A stretch of 64,000 nt of DNA from Demequina sediminis (GCF_030296675.1 NZ_AP027736.1:620001-684000), one strand, 5' to 3'; shown: positions 19,480-28,750, counted from the first letter of the stretch. Notes: generated by a model from the letters alone, not told the origin. Numbers and translations are program-made.

Positions 19480-20838
19480 ATGGATCTTTCGCTTGGGCCG
19501 GTGGTTGCCGGGGTGGCCGATGTGGTGGCTGGCGTGGTCGCGCAGTTGCGGGTGTTCGAGGGGCGGGAGTTGGGCTCGTTGTCGGATGCGGAGCTGGTGG
19601 AGTTGCAGGGGGTGGTGGCGGGTCTGGCTCGTGCGGTGGAGGTGCCTGTCGCGATGGTGGCGGGGGAGGTGGCGCGGAGGTCTTCTCCCGAGGTCGGTGG
19701 CGGCCTGGCCCGTAAGCAGGGGTTTCGTAATGCGGTGGCGATGGTGGCTGCGGGGATGGGTGGTACGCGTGGTGGGGCGCGTGATCTGATCGCCGCCGGG
19801 ACGCTGCTCAATGCTGACGGTGACGGTGACGGGGCCCGCTCGCTGGGTGCGGTGGTGGCGGAGGCGTTCAGGGCGGGTGAGGTGTCGGCGGCGAAGGCGG
19901 CACTGGTGAGTGAGGTGATTGCCCAGTGCTCCGGTGAGGGGCGCGACACCGAGCGCGCCGAGGTGGAGCAGGCGCTGGTCGTGAAGGCGAGGAAGGTGTC
20001 GCTGGAGGATCTGCGTCACGCCGGTCGCCAGGTTCTTGCCTCGTGGGATGCGGATCACACGCTCGAGCGTGAACAACGCGTCCACGAAGCCAGGTTTCTG
20101 CATTTCAAGGAGACCGTGGATGGGATGGTCGCGGTCAACGGGCTCCTTGATCCTGTCTGCGCGGCGCCGTTGATCGCGTTCCTGGATGCTCGGGTACGGG
20201 CAGGGTTCGCCCACAAGCGCGATGCGGGCGACACGTCGCGTGATCCGCGGGAGGCCGGTTGGATGCGTGTTGACGCCCTCGCCGATCTCGCCAGGCATGG
20301 GCTGCGCTGCACCCAGCCCGGCACGGGTGTGTCCACGACCGTGGTGGTGCGCGTGTCGGAAGAGGCACTCCGGACCGGGCTGGGGGTAGGGGACTGCGAC
20401 TCGATGGCGACACCACTGACCGCGAAGCAGTTGAGGCTGATGGCGGTGGATGCCCAGATCCTGCCGATGGTGTGCGGTGGTGACTCGCTTCCCATGGATT
20501 TGGGTCGGGCGGTGCGGTTCTTCACGCCTGCGCAACGCCTCGCACTGATCGAACGCGATGGGGGATGTGCGTTCTGTCACGCCCCGGCCGCGTGGTGCGA
20601 TGCCCACCACGTCAACGAATGGGACCGCGACCACGGTGAAACCAACCTGCGCGACGGGCTGATGCTGTGTACGCGTTGCCATCATCGACTCCACGACGAC
20701 GGCTGGAGTGTCCGCACCACAGCGACCGAGGTGTGGTTCATCCCACCAGCATCGGTCGACCCCACGCGTACCCCCGTCCAAGGAGGCAAACGCGCACTCG
20801 AGATCCACCCACCCCAAGCACCACCACAGGCAGCATGA
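19480..20838 (+). CDS. DUF222 / HNH endonuclease signature motif protein (13E12 type)
   Basis: A 452-residue protein with an N-terminal DUF222 region and a C-terminal HNH nuclease fold. The fold shows a CxxC knuckle (CAFCHAP, from about residue 364), DAHHVNEWDRDHGETNLRDG and LCTRCHHRLHDDGW. Such genes occur in many copies in actinobacteria; they are often linked to mobility, but the function is unproven. Codon use differs from neighbours: the 5' half is heavy in GTG, GCG and GGT, while the 3' end is C-rich. GTG 19465 is an alternative start. No inverted terminal repeats or target duplication are seen. Confidence 0.88.
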   Translation: MDLSLGPVVAGVADVVAGVVAQLRVFEGRELGSLSDAELVELQGVVAGLARAVEVPVAMVAGEVARRSSPEVGGGLARKQGFRNAVAMVAAGMGGTRGGARDLIAAGTLLNADGDGDGARSLGAVVAEAFRAGEVSAAKAALVSEVIAQCSGEGRDTERAEVEQALVVKARKVSLEDLRHAGRQVLASWDADHTLEREQRVHEARFLHFKETVDGMVAVNGLLDPVCAAPLIAFLDARVRAGFAHKRDAGDTSRDPREAGWMRVDALADLARHGLRCTQPGTGVSTTVVVRVSEEALRTGLGVGDCDSMATPLTAKQLRLMAVDAQILPMVCGGDSLPMDLGRAVRFFTPAQRLALIERDGGCAFCHAPAAWCDAHHVNEWDRDHGETNLRDGLMLCTRCHHRLHDDGWSVRTTATEVWFIPPASVDPTRTPVQGGKRALEIHPPQAPPQAA

Positions 20839-20906
20839 CCACCCGACGCGCCCCCACCACCCGCGCGCTGTGCCCTCACGCGTCGCGCCCCTACGTCGCT
20901 ACGTCG

Positions 20907-22649
20907 CTACGCGGCTACGAGTGCGACGGCGTCGGGCTCGAGCACGATCTCGCGCCCCTCGTCCGTCACCGTGCCGAAGGCCCCCAGAAGAGTGCCGCCG
21001 AGCACGCGCATCGGCTCGTCGGACAGATTCGCATGAACGTAGACCGGCCCGTGCATCGTCAGCTGGCGCGGCGCCTGCTCGGTCACCGCCGCCGGATGGC
21101 GGGACCACGCGCCCTCTGCCAGCGTGCGGGGCCTGACCTCCATGACCATCGCGACCCACCGTTCGATGCGGGCGTTCGTCGTGGTGGTCGAGGCAAGCCC
21201 GGAGCCGAGCTTCGAGCGGAGGAAGGTCTGGCGATCCTGCGGATCCGGAACCTCGACGTGGCCGCCATACAACTCGTCCCATCCGTGCCCGGCGAACTCG
21301 CCCATGCGGCCCTCGGATACCGCGGTGCCCAGCGGCTCGTCGTGGTCGGTGAAGAACATGAAGGGCCGGGTCTCCCCGTACTCCTCGCCCATGAACAGCA
21401 TGGGCGTGAAGGGGGACAGCAAGACGAGGGCGAGCGAGGCCGCCTGCCCACCAGGGCTGAGCCTGCTCGCCGGCCTGTCGCCGATCGCCCTGTTGCCCAC
21501 CTGGTCGTGATTGGACGCAAACACCACGAATCGGCGGCGATCGACGTCGTGCGGAACCGGCCGCCCCCAGTCGGTGCCGCGGAATGTCGAGAAGCCGCCG
21601 TCGTGAAGGAAGACGTCGCGGTAGACCTTGTCGAGGGCCTCGACGGAGCCGAAGTCGACGTAGTAGCCGTGCCGCTCCCCGGTGAGATACGCGTGGAGCG
21701 CGTGATGGACATCGTCCGCCCACTGTGCCGTCATGCCCAGCCCGCCTGCGGAGGTCGGCGTGACCATCCTGATGTCGTTGAGGTCGGACTCTGCCGTGAG
21801 TGACAGCGGTCGGGCGAGTCTCGCGGAGAGCGCGGCGGTCTCGTCGGCGAGCTCGGCGAGGATGTGCCTCGGTGAGTCGTCCACGAGTGCGTGCACGGCG
21901 TCGAGCCGGAGCGCGTCGACGTGGAAGTCCGTGAACCACCGCAGGGCGTTGTCGATGATGAAGCGGCGCATCCCCTGCGCATGGGCCTGGTCTAGATTGA
22001 CGGCCCAGCCCCATGGGGTCTCGTGTGCGTCGGTGAAGTACGGCCCGAACTGTGCGAGGTAGTTGCCGTCCGGTCCCAGGTGGTTGTAGACCACGTCGAG
22101 GCACACGGCCAGTCCATGCCGATGCGCGCGGTCGACGAACCGCTGGAGCGCCGCCGGTCCGCCATAGGCGTCGTGGACCGAGTACAGCGCGACGCCGTCA
22201 TAGCCCCATCCGCGCGTGCCGGGGAAGGCCGCGAGGGGCATCAACTCGATCATCTCGATGCCTCGCGCGGCGAGGTCGCTCAACTGATGATCGTCGATGC
22301 CATCCAGGGTGCCCCGTGGCGTGAAGGTGCCCACATGCACCTCGTAGTGCACGGCTCCGCGGGCGTCGCGGCCCGTCCAGTCGGAGTCGGTCCACGCGAA
22401 TGCGCTCGGGTCAAAGATGCGGGACGGACCATGAACGCCATGGGGCTGCCACGCGCTGCGGGGATCGGGGAACGGTCCCGCGCCGTCGATCGCGAACGCG
22501 TAGTCGGTGCCGTCGGGAAGCGCGGGGCCTTCCCACCACCCGGACTCACCGGCCGGATGCATCACCTGAGTGACCGCGGAGTCGGCCGGTCCCACGAGGA
22601 CCTCGACACGCGACGCGGCGGGCGCCCACACCCGCACCGGCGCACTCAC
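20907..22649 (-). CDS. treZ: malto-oligosyltrehalose trehalohydrolase
   Basis: Cleaves trehalose from maltooligosyl-trehalose, the second step of the TreY-TreZ route. The 580-residue GH13 protein starts GTG (VSAPVRVWAPAASRVEVLVG), with an N-terminal CBM48-like domain. The catalytic barrel contains CLDVVYNHLGPDGNYL, VDALRLDAVHALVDD and VVFASNHDQVGNRAIGDRP. GTG 22649 overlaps the treY stop by GTGA. No treX lies on either side in this window, so the debranching enzyme must be elsewhere or absent. Confidence 0.95.
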   Translation of the reverse strand: MSAPVRVWAPAASRVEVLVGPADSAVTQVMHPAGESGWWEGPALPDGTDYAFAIDGAGPFPDPRSAWQPHGVHGPSRIFDPSAFAWTDSDWTGRDARGAVHYEVHVGTFTPRGTLDGIDDHQLSDLAARGIEMIELMPLAAFPGTRGWGYDGVALYSVHDAYGGPAALQRFVDRAHRHGLAVCLDVVYNHLGPDGNYLAQFGPYFTDAHETPWGWAVNLDQAHAQGMRRFIIDNALRWFTDFHVDALRLDAVHALVDDSPRHILAELADETAALSARLARPLSLTAESDLNDIRMVTPTSAGGLGMTAQWADDVHHALHAYLTGERHGYYVDFGSVEALDKVYRDVFLHDGGFSTFRGTDWGRPVPHDVDRRRFVVFASNHDQVGNRAIGDRPASRLSPGGQAASLALVLLSPFTPMLFMGEEYGETRPFMFFTDHDEPLGTAVSEGRMGEFAGHGWDELYGGHVEVPDPQDRQTFLRSKLGSGLASTTTTNARIERWVAMVMEVRPRTLAEGAWSRHPAAVTEQAPRQLTMHGPVYVHANLSDEPMRVLGGTLLGAFGTVTDEGREIVLEPDAVALVAA

Positions 22650-25168
22650 GCGCGCTCCAGCAGCGCGACGGGGTGAGACTTGAGCAGTTGCGCGAGCGGC
22701 ACCGGGCCTCCCTCGACCGTGTGACGGCCAATCACGTCGCGCCAGCGACCCTCCGGAAGCTGCACGGTGTGCTCGCCCCACCCGCCGAGCCGCTCGAGCT
22801 CGAGCGCCGCGCGGGTCACCACGGTGATGGTGACGGCCTCCTCGCCCACCGTGCGCGCGAAGACCACGGCGTGGCCGGAGGACGATGCCAAGGGGACGTA
22901 GCCGGCATCGTCGCCAATGAAGGCGGCAGGCTGGGCGCGCCGCAACCGCAGCGCGGAGGCCGTCACCAGCATCTTCTCCTCGGTCAGGCCCCGCGGCTTG
23001 GCGCGTCCCATCACTCGCGCGAGCATCTCCGCCCGCAACTCGAAGTCGACGGGCCGGCGATTGTCGGGGTCGACGAGGCTCGGGGCGACCACCTCGGTGC
23101 CCTGATAGACGTCGGGCACGCCGGGGATCGTGAGCTGCAGAAGCTTCTGGCCCAGGATCGCCGCGCGCACGCCGGTCGCGGTTGCGCGGTGCCAGGCGAT
23201 GAGCTCGTCCCGCACGGCGGGGTCGGCGTGAGTCGTCTGCGCGAACCACAGCACTTGCGACTCGTAGGTCTCGTTGACCGACGTCCACGTGGTGTGCGAC
23301 TTGGCCTCACGCATCGCCTTGACCAGGTAGCCCTCGAGGCGGTCCCACTCCATCACCCCGTCCTCGTCGGACGTCCCGACCAGCGTCTGCCACCACAGGT
23401 TCTCGGTGCGACCGTCGAGCTCCGCGGGGCGCAACTCGGCAGTCACCTCGCGCAGCCGCTGCACCAACTCGTCCCACTCGTCGGCCGCCTCGGACAGCAC
23501 TCCCAGCCGCGCGCGCACGTCCTCGGAGCGCTTGATGTCGTGAGTCGTGAGGCACGTCATCGCGTGGGGGTAGAGCTGCTGCTGCTCGTGCGCCCACGCG
23601 TGGAAGGCCGCCGGCGGCATCGCGAAGCGTCCCGCGGGGGAGCCCACCTCGCACAGCGGCAACAGGTGCGTCCAGCGGTAGTACGCGGTGTCCTCCACGC
23701 CCTTCGCCATCGTCGCGCCGCAGGCCTGCTGGAAGCGGGTGATGAGCTCGCGTCGCTTGGCGTCCGTCGTGCGCCCGGCGGAACCCACCTCGGCGCCCTT
23801 GAGCAGGTCCACCACCACATCGAGCGTCTCGTGACGCTCGGGGTCGAGGAGGCGGCGCGCGCGCTCCGCGGCGTGATCGATGGTCTCGAGCGAGTCGGGG
23901 CGCGGCGGGGCGTCGGCGACCACGTATGCGCGGTACCGATCAAAGGTGACGAGCATGGTCCGCAAGCAGTCGTAGAGCGCGCGCCACGTGTGGTCCCGGA
24001 GCCGAACGTCCGTCGTGCACACGTGGTGCGCGATCGTCGCGAGTCGGTGCACCTCGCTCGACAGCGACTCCTTCACGATCTCCCGCTTGGCGGCGTCGAT
24101 CATGTCCGGCAGCTCGCCCATCGCGTCCCCGGCGACGCGATGGAGCGTGCCAGCGAGCGGCGCGGCGCCAGCCGCGTCCCTCAGTAGCGCCCCGACGCGC
24201 CAGGAGGCGTCGTATCCGGTGGTCCCGGCCGTCTTCCAATGCGTGGGAAGCCGCTCCTCGTCCTCGAGGATCTTCTCAACCACGATCCACGCTCCGTGGG
24301 TCGCGGCGGACAACCGCGCCAGGTAGCCCTCGGGGTCCGCGAGGCCGTCGGGGTGGTCGATGCGCAGGCCCTGCAGCGTTCCGTCCTCGATGAGGGAGAC
24401 GATGCGCGCGTGGGTGGCATCGAAAACGTCGGGGTCTTCGACGCGCACGGCGACGAGCGAGCCCACGTCGAAGAAGCGGCGGTAGTTGAGCTCCTCGTTG
24501 GCGACCCGCCAGTACGCGAGGCGATAGTGCTGCTGCTCGACGAGCGAGGCCAGCGGGAGGTGTTCGGTGCCCTCGCGAATCGGGAAGACGTGGTCCCAGT
24601 ACCGCAGGACCGGCACCTCTCCGCGGTCCTCGAGTCCCGGCACGACCATGCGGTCGACGGCCAGCTCGCCCGCGGCGAGCACCGTGCCGATACGCTGGCC
24701 CAGCACCGGCATCAATACTGGCTCGCCCGACTCCCAGTCGACGTCGAACCAGTGCGCGAATGGCGAGTCGTGCCCCTCCTCGAGCACCGACCACAGCGCC
24801 TGGTTGTGATACGCGGGGGTGGGAACCGCCATGTGGTTGGGGACCACGTCGGCAATGAGCCCGATTCCCCGCTCACCTGCCTGCCACGACAGCTCGCGCA
24901 GTCCCTCCTCCCCGCCGAGCACGTCGGAGATGCGCGCGTGGTCGACCACGTCATAGAAGTGCGTCGATCCCGGAGCGGCCGTGAGGATGGGGGAAAGGTA
25001 CAGGTGCGTGACGCCCAGCGCGGCGAAGTAATCCAGCCGCGCCGCGGCATCGGCGAAGGTGAATGCCGCGCTCAACTGCAGGCGATAGGTCGACAGCGGC
25101 ACCGGCGCGTCCGGGCGATGACCCAGCCTCTTCGTGCTTCTCGTACGTTCGTGCGTGACGTCGGACAT
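22646..25168 (-). CDS. treY: malto-oligosyltrehalose synthase
   Basis: Isomerises the terminal alpha-1,4 bond of maltodextrins to alpha-1,1. The 840-residue GH13 protein begins with PVPLSTYRLQLSAAFTFADA and contains LIADVVPNHMAV, LQGLRIDHPDGLADPEGYLA, GVEDTAYYRWTHLLPLCEVG and TCLTTHDIKRSEDVRARL, all TreY hallmarks. ATG 25168 is preceded by GAGGAGG. With treZ it forms a coupled operon, a route to trehalose from glycogen for osmotic and dehydration stress. Confidence 0.96.
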   Translation of the reverse strand: MSDVTHERTRSTKRLGHRPDAPVPLSTYRLQLSAAFTFADAAARLDYFAALGVTHLYLSPILTAAPGSTHFYDVVDHARISDVLGGEEGLRELSWQAGERGIGLIADVVPNHMAVPTPAYHNQALWSVLEEGHDSPFAHWFDVDWESGEPVLMPVLGQRIGTVLAAGELAVDRMVVPGLEDRGEVPVLRYWDHVFPIREGTEHLPLASLVEQQHYRLAYWRVANEELNYRRFFDVGSLVAVRVEDPDVFDATHARIVSLIEDGTLQGLRIDHPDGLADPEGYLARLSAATHGAWIVVEKILEDEERLPTHWKTAGTTGYDASWRVGALLRDAAGAAPLAGTLHRVAGDAMGELPDMIDAAKREIVKESLSSEVHRLATIAHHVCTTDVRLRDHTWRALYDCLRTMLVTFDRYRAYVVADAPPRPDSLETIDHAAERARRLLDPERHETLDVVVDLLKGAEVGSAGRTTDAKRRELITRFQQACGATMAKGVEDTAYYRWTHLLPLCEVGSPAGRFAMPPAAFHAWAHEQQQLYPHAMTCLTTHDIKRSEDVRARLGVLSEAADEWDELVQRLREVTAELRPAELDGRTENLWWQTLVGTSDEDGVMEWDRLEGYLVKAMREAKSHTTWTSVNETYESQVLWFAQTTHADPAVRDELIAWHRATATGVRAAILGQKLLQLTIPGVPDVYQGTEVVAPSLVDPDNRRPVDFELRAEMLARVMGRAKPRGLTEEKMLVTASALRLRRAQPAAFIGDDAGYVPLASSSGHAVVFARTVGEEAVTITVVTRAALELERLGGWGEHTVQLPEGRWRDVIGRHTVEGGPVPLAQLLKSHPVALLERA

Positions 25169-25245
25169 AGAGAAAACCAGCCTCCTCGGATCTGACCATC
25201 ATGACAGACGCGACCCGAGGCGCTGGCATTCCCTTGAGGCGGGAT

Positions 25246-25761
25246 TTACCTGACACTGACCTCGATGTCGACGGGGATGTTGCCGCGCGTCGCGTTCGAG
25301 TACGGGCACATCTGCTCGGCCTTCACGGCGACCCGCTCGGCCGTCTCCTGGTCGATTCCCACGGCGGTCACGTGGAGTTTCACTCCCAGGCCGAAGCGGT
25401 TGAGCGCCACGGGTCCGATGCCTACGCGCGCGGTGACGGTCGACTCGATCAGCTTGACCTTGAGGAGCTTCGCCGCGCCCTGGAACGCAGAGTTAAAGCA
25501 CGCGGAGAAGCCCGCCGCGAACAGCTGTTCGGGGTTGGTCTTCTTGGGCTGCGTGATCGGATTGGGGATCACGAGGTCGAGGTCCAGCAGGCCGTCGCTC
25601 GAGGCGACGCGGCCGTTGCGTCCGTCGCCGGTCGCGGTGGCCTCGGCCGTGTAGAAGGCCTTGGGGCGGCGAGGGGCCTTGCCGCGCGGCTGCTCGTCTT
25701 CGGCGGCCGCCGCGGCGAGGTCGTCGGTAGCGGGGGATTCGGCCGTGGGGTCGAGGGTCAT
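25246..25761 (-). CDS. ohr: organic hydroperoxide resistance protein (Ohr/OsmC family)
   Basis: A thiol peroxidase that reduces organic hydroperoxides, 171 residues. The two Ohr cysteines are Cys88 in FSACFNSAF and Cys152 in AEQMCPYSNATRGNIPVDIE, which separate Ohr from OsmC. An Ala/Glu-rich N-terminal extension of about 35 residues precedes the core, which starts near AFYTAEATATGDGRNG. ATG 25761 has AGGAGCAC upstream. It is divergent from a TetR-type regulator across a 24-bp palindrome, rather than from the usual MarR-type OhrR. Confidence 0.93.
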   Translation of the reverse strand: MTLDPTAESPATDDLAAAAAEDEQPRGKAPRRPKAFYTAEATATGDGRNGRVASSDGLLDLDLVIPNPITQPKKTNPEQLFAAGFSACFNSAFQGAAKLLKVKLIESTVTARVGIGPVALNRFGLGVKLHVTAVGIDQETAERVAVKAEQMCPYSNATRGNIPVDIEVSVR

Positions 25762-25784
25762 GAGTGCTCCTTCGTGGCGTGTCC

Positions 25785-25808
25785 TGTAGAGTTACTAGTA
25801 CGTCTACA
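25785..25808. promoter_or_regulatory. 24-bp palindromic operator between ohr and tetR
   Basis: The arms TGTAGA and TCTACA flank the self-complementary core TACTAGTA, with 2-nt spacers (GT and CG) that do not pair: 20 of 24 positions are symmetric. It sits 24 nt from the ohr start and 63 nt from the tetR start, where both promoters must lie. It is the likely binding site of the adjacent TetR protein. Confidence 0.75.
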
Positions 25809-25870
25809 CCGACTGTAGCGCAGGGCAGGCACAATCGATTCCCTGCACTCGCCCCACGCAAGGAGCACCC

Positions 25871-26530
25871 ATGACCGCGACGCACGCGCCCACCGCGACC
25901 GGCACGCGAGACGACCGCCGCGCCTCGTCCCAGGCCACGGGCTCGCTCGGCTCCCGCATCGCGCCACGGCGAGGTCCCGCCGTGGCCGAGGAGATCGTGG
26001 AGGCGGCGTCCCGGCTCTTCGCCACGCACGGGATCCGTGCGGTCAGCGCGGATCGGATTCTCGCCGAGGTCGGGTTCTCCAAGGTCACCTTCTACCGTCA
26101 CTTCCCCAGCAAGGACGATGTCGTGGTCGCCTATCTCGAGCGCGAACTCGCCCGGGTTCGAGCGGCCATCGCACAGGGCACGGGGGTGCCGCCAGACCTG
26201 ACGACGATCGCGGCCGCGCTGACGGAGGACATGTGCGGCCCCGGCTTTCGCGGGTGTCCCTTCATCAACGCCGCGGCCGAGTACCCCGACGCGGAGCATC
26301 CCGTCCGCCGCGTCGTCGCGGACTTCCGCGCCGTGATGATGCGCGCGATCGAGGGCTGGCTCGTCTCCGCCGGCGTCGCGCGCGACGGTGCCGACACGGC
26401 GCTGCTCGCGCATCAGATCATGATGTTGCGCGATGGTGCGCTCGTCGCTGGCTACCTCGACCGCGATCCCGATGCCGTCACGCGGGGCCTCGCGAACGCG
26501 ATGGGCACGCTCCTGGGCGGGCGTCCGTGA
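25871..26530 (+). CDS. TetR/AcrR family transcriptional regulator
   Basis: A 219-residue regulator. A disordered N-terminus of about 35 residues precedes the TetR helix-turn-helix (IVEAASRLFATHGIRAVSAD, then ILAEVGFSKVTFYRHFPSKD). The ligand domain contains GPGFRGCPFINAAAEYPD, where Cys residues may allow redox or alkylation sensing. That region resembles a widespread TetR subgroup placed near oxidative-stress genes. It probably represses ohr and itself through the palindrome at 25785. It is coupled to the DUF1684 gene by GTGA overlap. Confidence 0.9.
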   Translation: MTATHAPTATGTRDDRRASSQATGSLGSRIAPRRGPAVAEEIVEAASRLFATHGIRAVSADRILAEVGFSKVTFYRHFPSKDDVVVAYLERELARVRAAIAQGTGVPPDLTTIAAALTEDMCGPGFRGCPFINAAAEYPDAEHPVRRVVADFRAVMMRAIEGWLVSAGVARDGADTALLAHQIMMLRDGALVAGYLDRDPDAVTRGLANAMGTLLGGRP

Positions 26531-27126
26531 GCGCCGCGTGGCAGATCAGGGACTGGCGCTTGCGCGTCGCCGAGATGTACGCCGCGGTGCGCGCGCACTC
26601 CGACCCGCGTGCGGCCCACGAGGAGTGGCGCGAGCGTCGCGCGACGCTGCTCCGCGACCACCCGGCGACGCCCGTGCCTCCGGCCGCCCGTGCATCGTTC
26701 CGTCCCAGCGTCGCCCCGTACGACCCCGCCGCCCGCTTCGTGGTGCCGGTCCTCGACGCGCCGCCGGAGCGGCGTGAGGTGCCCACGGCGACCGATGGCG
26801 TGGTCCCGTTCGAACGCGTCGGAAGGGTCGAGCTTCCGGGCCTCGGAGGGCTCGACGTGTGGTGGCTCGACTCGTACGGCGGCGGGATCTTTGTGCCCCT
26901 GCGCGACCCCTCGGCACGCACCTACGGTGGAGGACGATACGTGCTCGACACCGTGAAGGGGGCCGATCTCGGAGGCACTCGAGACGCGCTCGTGATCGAC
27001 CTCAACTTTGCCTACCAGCCGTCGTGCGCGTATTCCTCGGACTGGGTGTGCCCGCTCCCCGGACCGGGAAACACGCTCGCGGAAGCGGTCGAGGTGGGAG
27101 AGCTCTTCGCGCCCATTCCGGGCTGA
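26527..27126 (+). CDS. DUF1684 domain-containing protein
   Basis: A 199-residue protein of the DUF1684 family, biochemical function unknown. Family signatures are WWLDSYGGGIFVPLRDP, GGRYVLDTVKGADL, LVIDLNFAYQPSCAYSSDWV and CPLPGPGNTLAEAVEVGE. GTG 26527 overlaps the tetR stop by GTGA, so expression follows the regulator. This puts DUF1684 in the putative hydroperoxide regulon by position. Confidence 0.9.
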   Translation: MSAAWQIRDWRLRVAEMYAAVRAHSDPRAAHEEWRERRATLLRDHPATPVPPAARASFRPSVAPYDPAARFVVPVLDAPPERREVPTATDGVVPFERVGRVELPGLGGLDVWWLDSYGGGIFVPLRDPSARTYGGGRYVLDTVKGADLGGTRDALVIDLNFAYQPSCAYSSDWVCPLPGPGNTLAEAVEVGELFAPIPG

Positions 27127-27234
27127 CCGGCGGCGACCTGCGGGCGGAGAGCGGCGCGTCGCGAGCCCCACGTCCCGGCCGCGGGTCTAGCGTCGGACCA
27201 GGTCCCCCATGCCTGGCTCACAAGGAGGTGCCCG

Positions 27235-28588
27235 GTGTCAGTGGCGCTGCTGTCGATGGAGCATGAACGGCCGTATGGAGTCGACGAGGTCTTCTACTCG
27301 ACCACCGATCGGCGCGGGGTGATCGAGACGGTGAACTCCACGTTCGTGCGGCTCTCGCGGTTCAGCGAGGACGCGCTCGTGGGTGCCCCGCACAACCTCA
27401 TCCGCCACCCCGATATGCCCGGCGGCGCCTTCCGGATCATGTGGGACCGCCTGCTCGCCGGCCGGTCGATGGCGGCCTACGTGGTGAACCTCGCCGCCGA
27501 TGGCGTGCCCTACCGCACGTTCTCGACCGTGACGCCGCTGGGCGACGGCTTCCTCTCGGTGAGGTCGGCCGTCACGTGCCCCGACCTCTGGGAGCCCGTG
27601 GTCGACGCGTATCGGCTCACGCGTGCGCTCGAGAATGGCGTGCGCCGCGCGGGCGCGAGCCGTGCGGAGGCGGCGACGATCGGCGCACAGGACCTGCTGA
27701 GGAGACTCCGCGGACTGGGCTTCGACGACTATGACGACGTCATCAGGACGCTGCTGCCCGCCGAGGTCGACGGGCGCCGCGCCGCGGGGGAGGCTCCGCT
27801 CGGCCCCTCACGCGGCCCGGGGACCGTTGGCACGACGTCGTACGGGGGCTCATCACGATCGATCATGAGCTCGGCGAACTTCGCGCGCGCTACGAGGACG
27901 CCGCCGAGGTCGCCGCGGAGCTCGGCCGCGTCGCGGGAACGCTTCACGTCAGCCTCGACGCGCTGGCCAGTGCCGCGGACGCCGCGGCGGAGGCATCCGA
28001 GGCCGTCGCGGCGTCCGCTCCGGTGCTGCCGCCCACCGCGCGCGCCACGGTGACCCTTGCTCGGGCACTTCGCGAGACGGTGCGGCCGCTGAGTGTCGCT
28101 CTCGACGCGCAGCGCACGCGTCTCCTGGATCTGCGCGCGGCGCTCGCGCTGTCCGTGCTCCACACCGACATGGCGCTGCTGGTCGCGGCCGACCTCATCG
28201 CGGGCACCGCGATCGGCGACCCCGCCCGCAGCATCGGCGATCTCGCGAGCGCGGTCGCCGTGTCGATCGAGGAGGGGAGGAGACCCGCCGTGCCGCCGCC
28301 GCGGGCCTGCTGGCCGCGGCGGACGCGGTCGACGACGCGCACCAGCGGCTGCTCGAGTTCCAGCGACTGCTCGCGAACTGGCGCACCCTGGTGGTGCGCA
28401 GCGGAGTGGGCGAGCGGCTGTCGGCAGGCCTCGCCCCCATCGATGCACGGCTGGGAGAGGGAATGAGGGACATGGCGGCGCTGACGGCGCTCGCGGCCCG
28501 CTGCCGTGGCCTCGCCGCGCCCGTGGACACCGGCGACCTGCGGGGTGCCGCCGAGTCCGTGAGGGGCGCGGTGCGCGTGAGTCGTTGA
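27235..28588 (+). CDS. Aer-like PAS domain protein with helical C-terminus (two frame breaks)
   Basis: About 451 residues when repaired. The N-terminal PAS domain is of the Aer type: FYSTTDRRGVIETVNSTFVR, then APHNLIRHPDMPGGAFRIMW, a flavin- or redox-sensing signature. The rest is Ala-rich amphipathic helix (ELRARYEDAAEVAAELGRVA, VTLARALRETVRPLSVALDA), without an obvious methyl-accepting hairpin or membrane segment. The frame breaks at the G5 run 27786-27790 and at GGGG 28274-28277, both -1. Repair gives PLTRPGDRWHDVVRGLITID and EEGEETRRAAAAGLLAAADA. GTG 27235 has a strong AAGGAGGTG. It could be a soluble chemotaxis or signalling sensor. Confidence 0.75.
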
Positions 28589-28633
28589 GGAATGTCCGCG
28601 GGCTGCGTGCGAGCCGCGTGGAGATCAGGGGAG

Positions 28634-28705
28634 TGGGCGATACTGGGATCGAACCAGTGACCTCTTCCGTGTCAGGGAAGCGCGCTACCGCTGCGCCAAT
28701 CGCCC
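28634..28705 (-). tRNA. tRNA-Val(GAC), copy 1
   Basis: The 72-nt cloverleaf has acceptor GGGCGAT paired with ATCGCCC, anticodon loop CTGACAC (anticodon GAC) and T-arm GGTTCGATCC. No CCA is encoded. It is identical to the copy at 28892 and last in the minus-strand tRNA cluster. Confidence 0.95.
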
Positions 28706-28730
28706 GGCAAGAAGCCAGGTAAAACACGAA

Positions 28731-28750
28731 GATCGCCCCGAGGGGCGATC
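28731..28750. terminator. perfect hairpin between tRNA genes
   Basis: GATCGCCCC and GGGGCGATC form a 9-bp stem with a 2-nt turn, between the Gly and last Val genes. It could terminate or direct processing of the upstream tRNA transcript; the last Val may then need its own promoter. Confidence 0.5.

Noticed and set aside
20891..20906. Two CTACGTCG units after the HNH gene as an attachment site
   Set aside because: Only two short units are present and no integrase is nearby. Kept only as a possible rearrangement scar.
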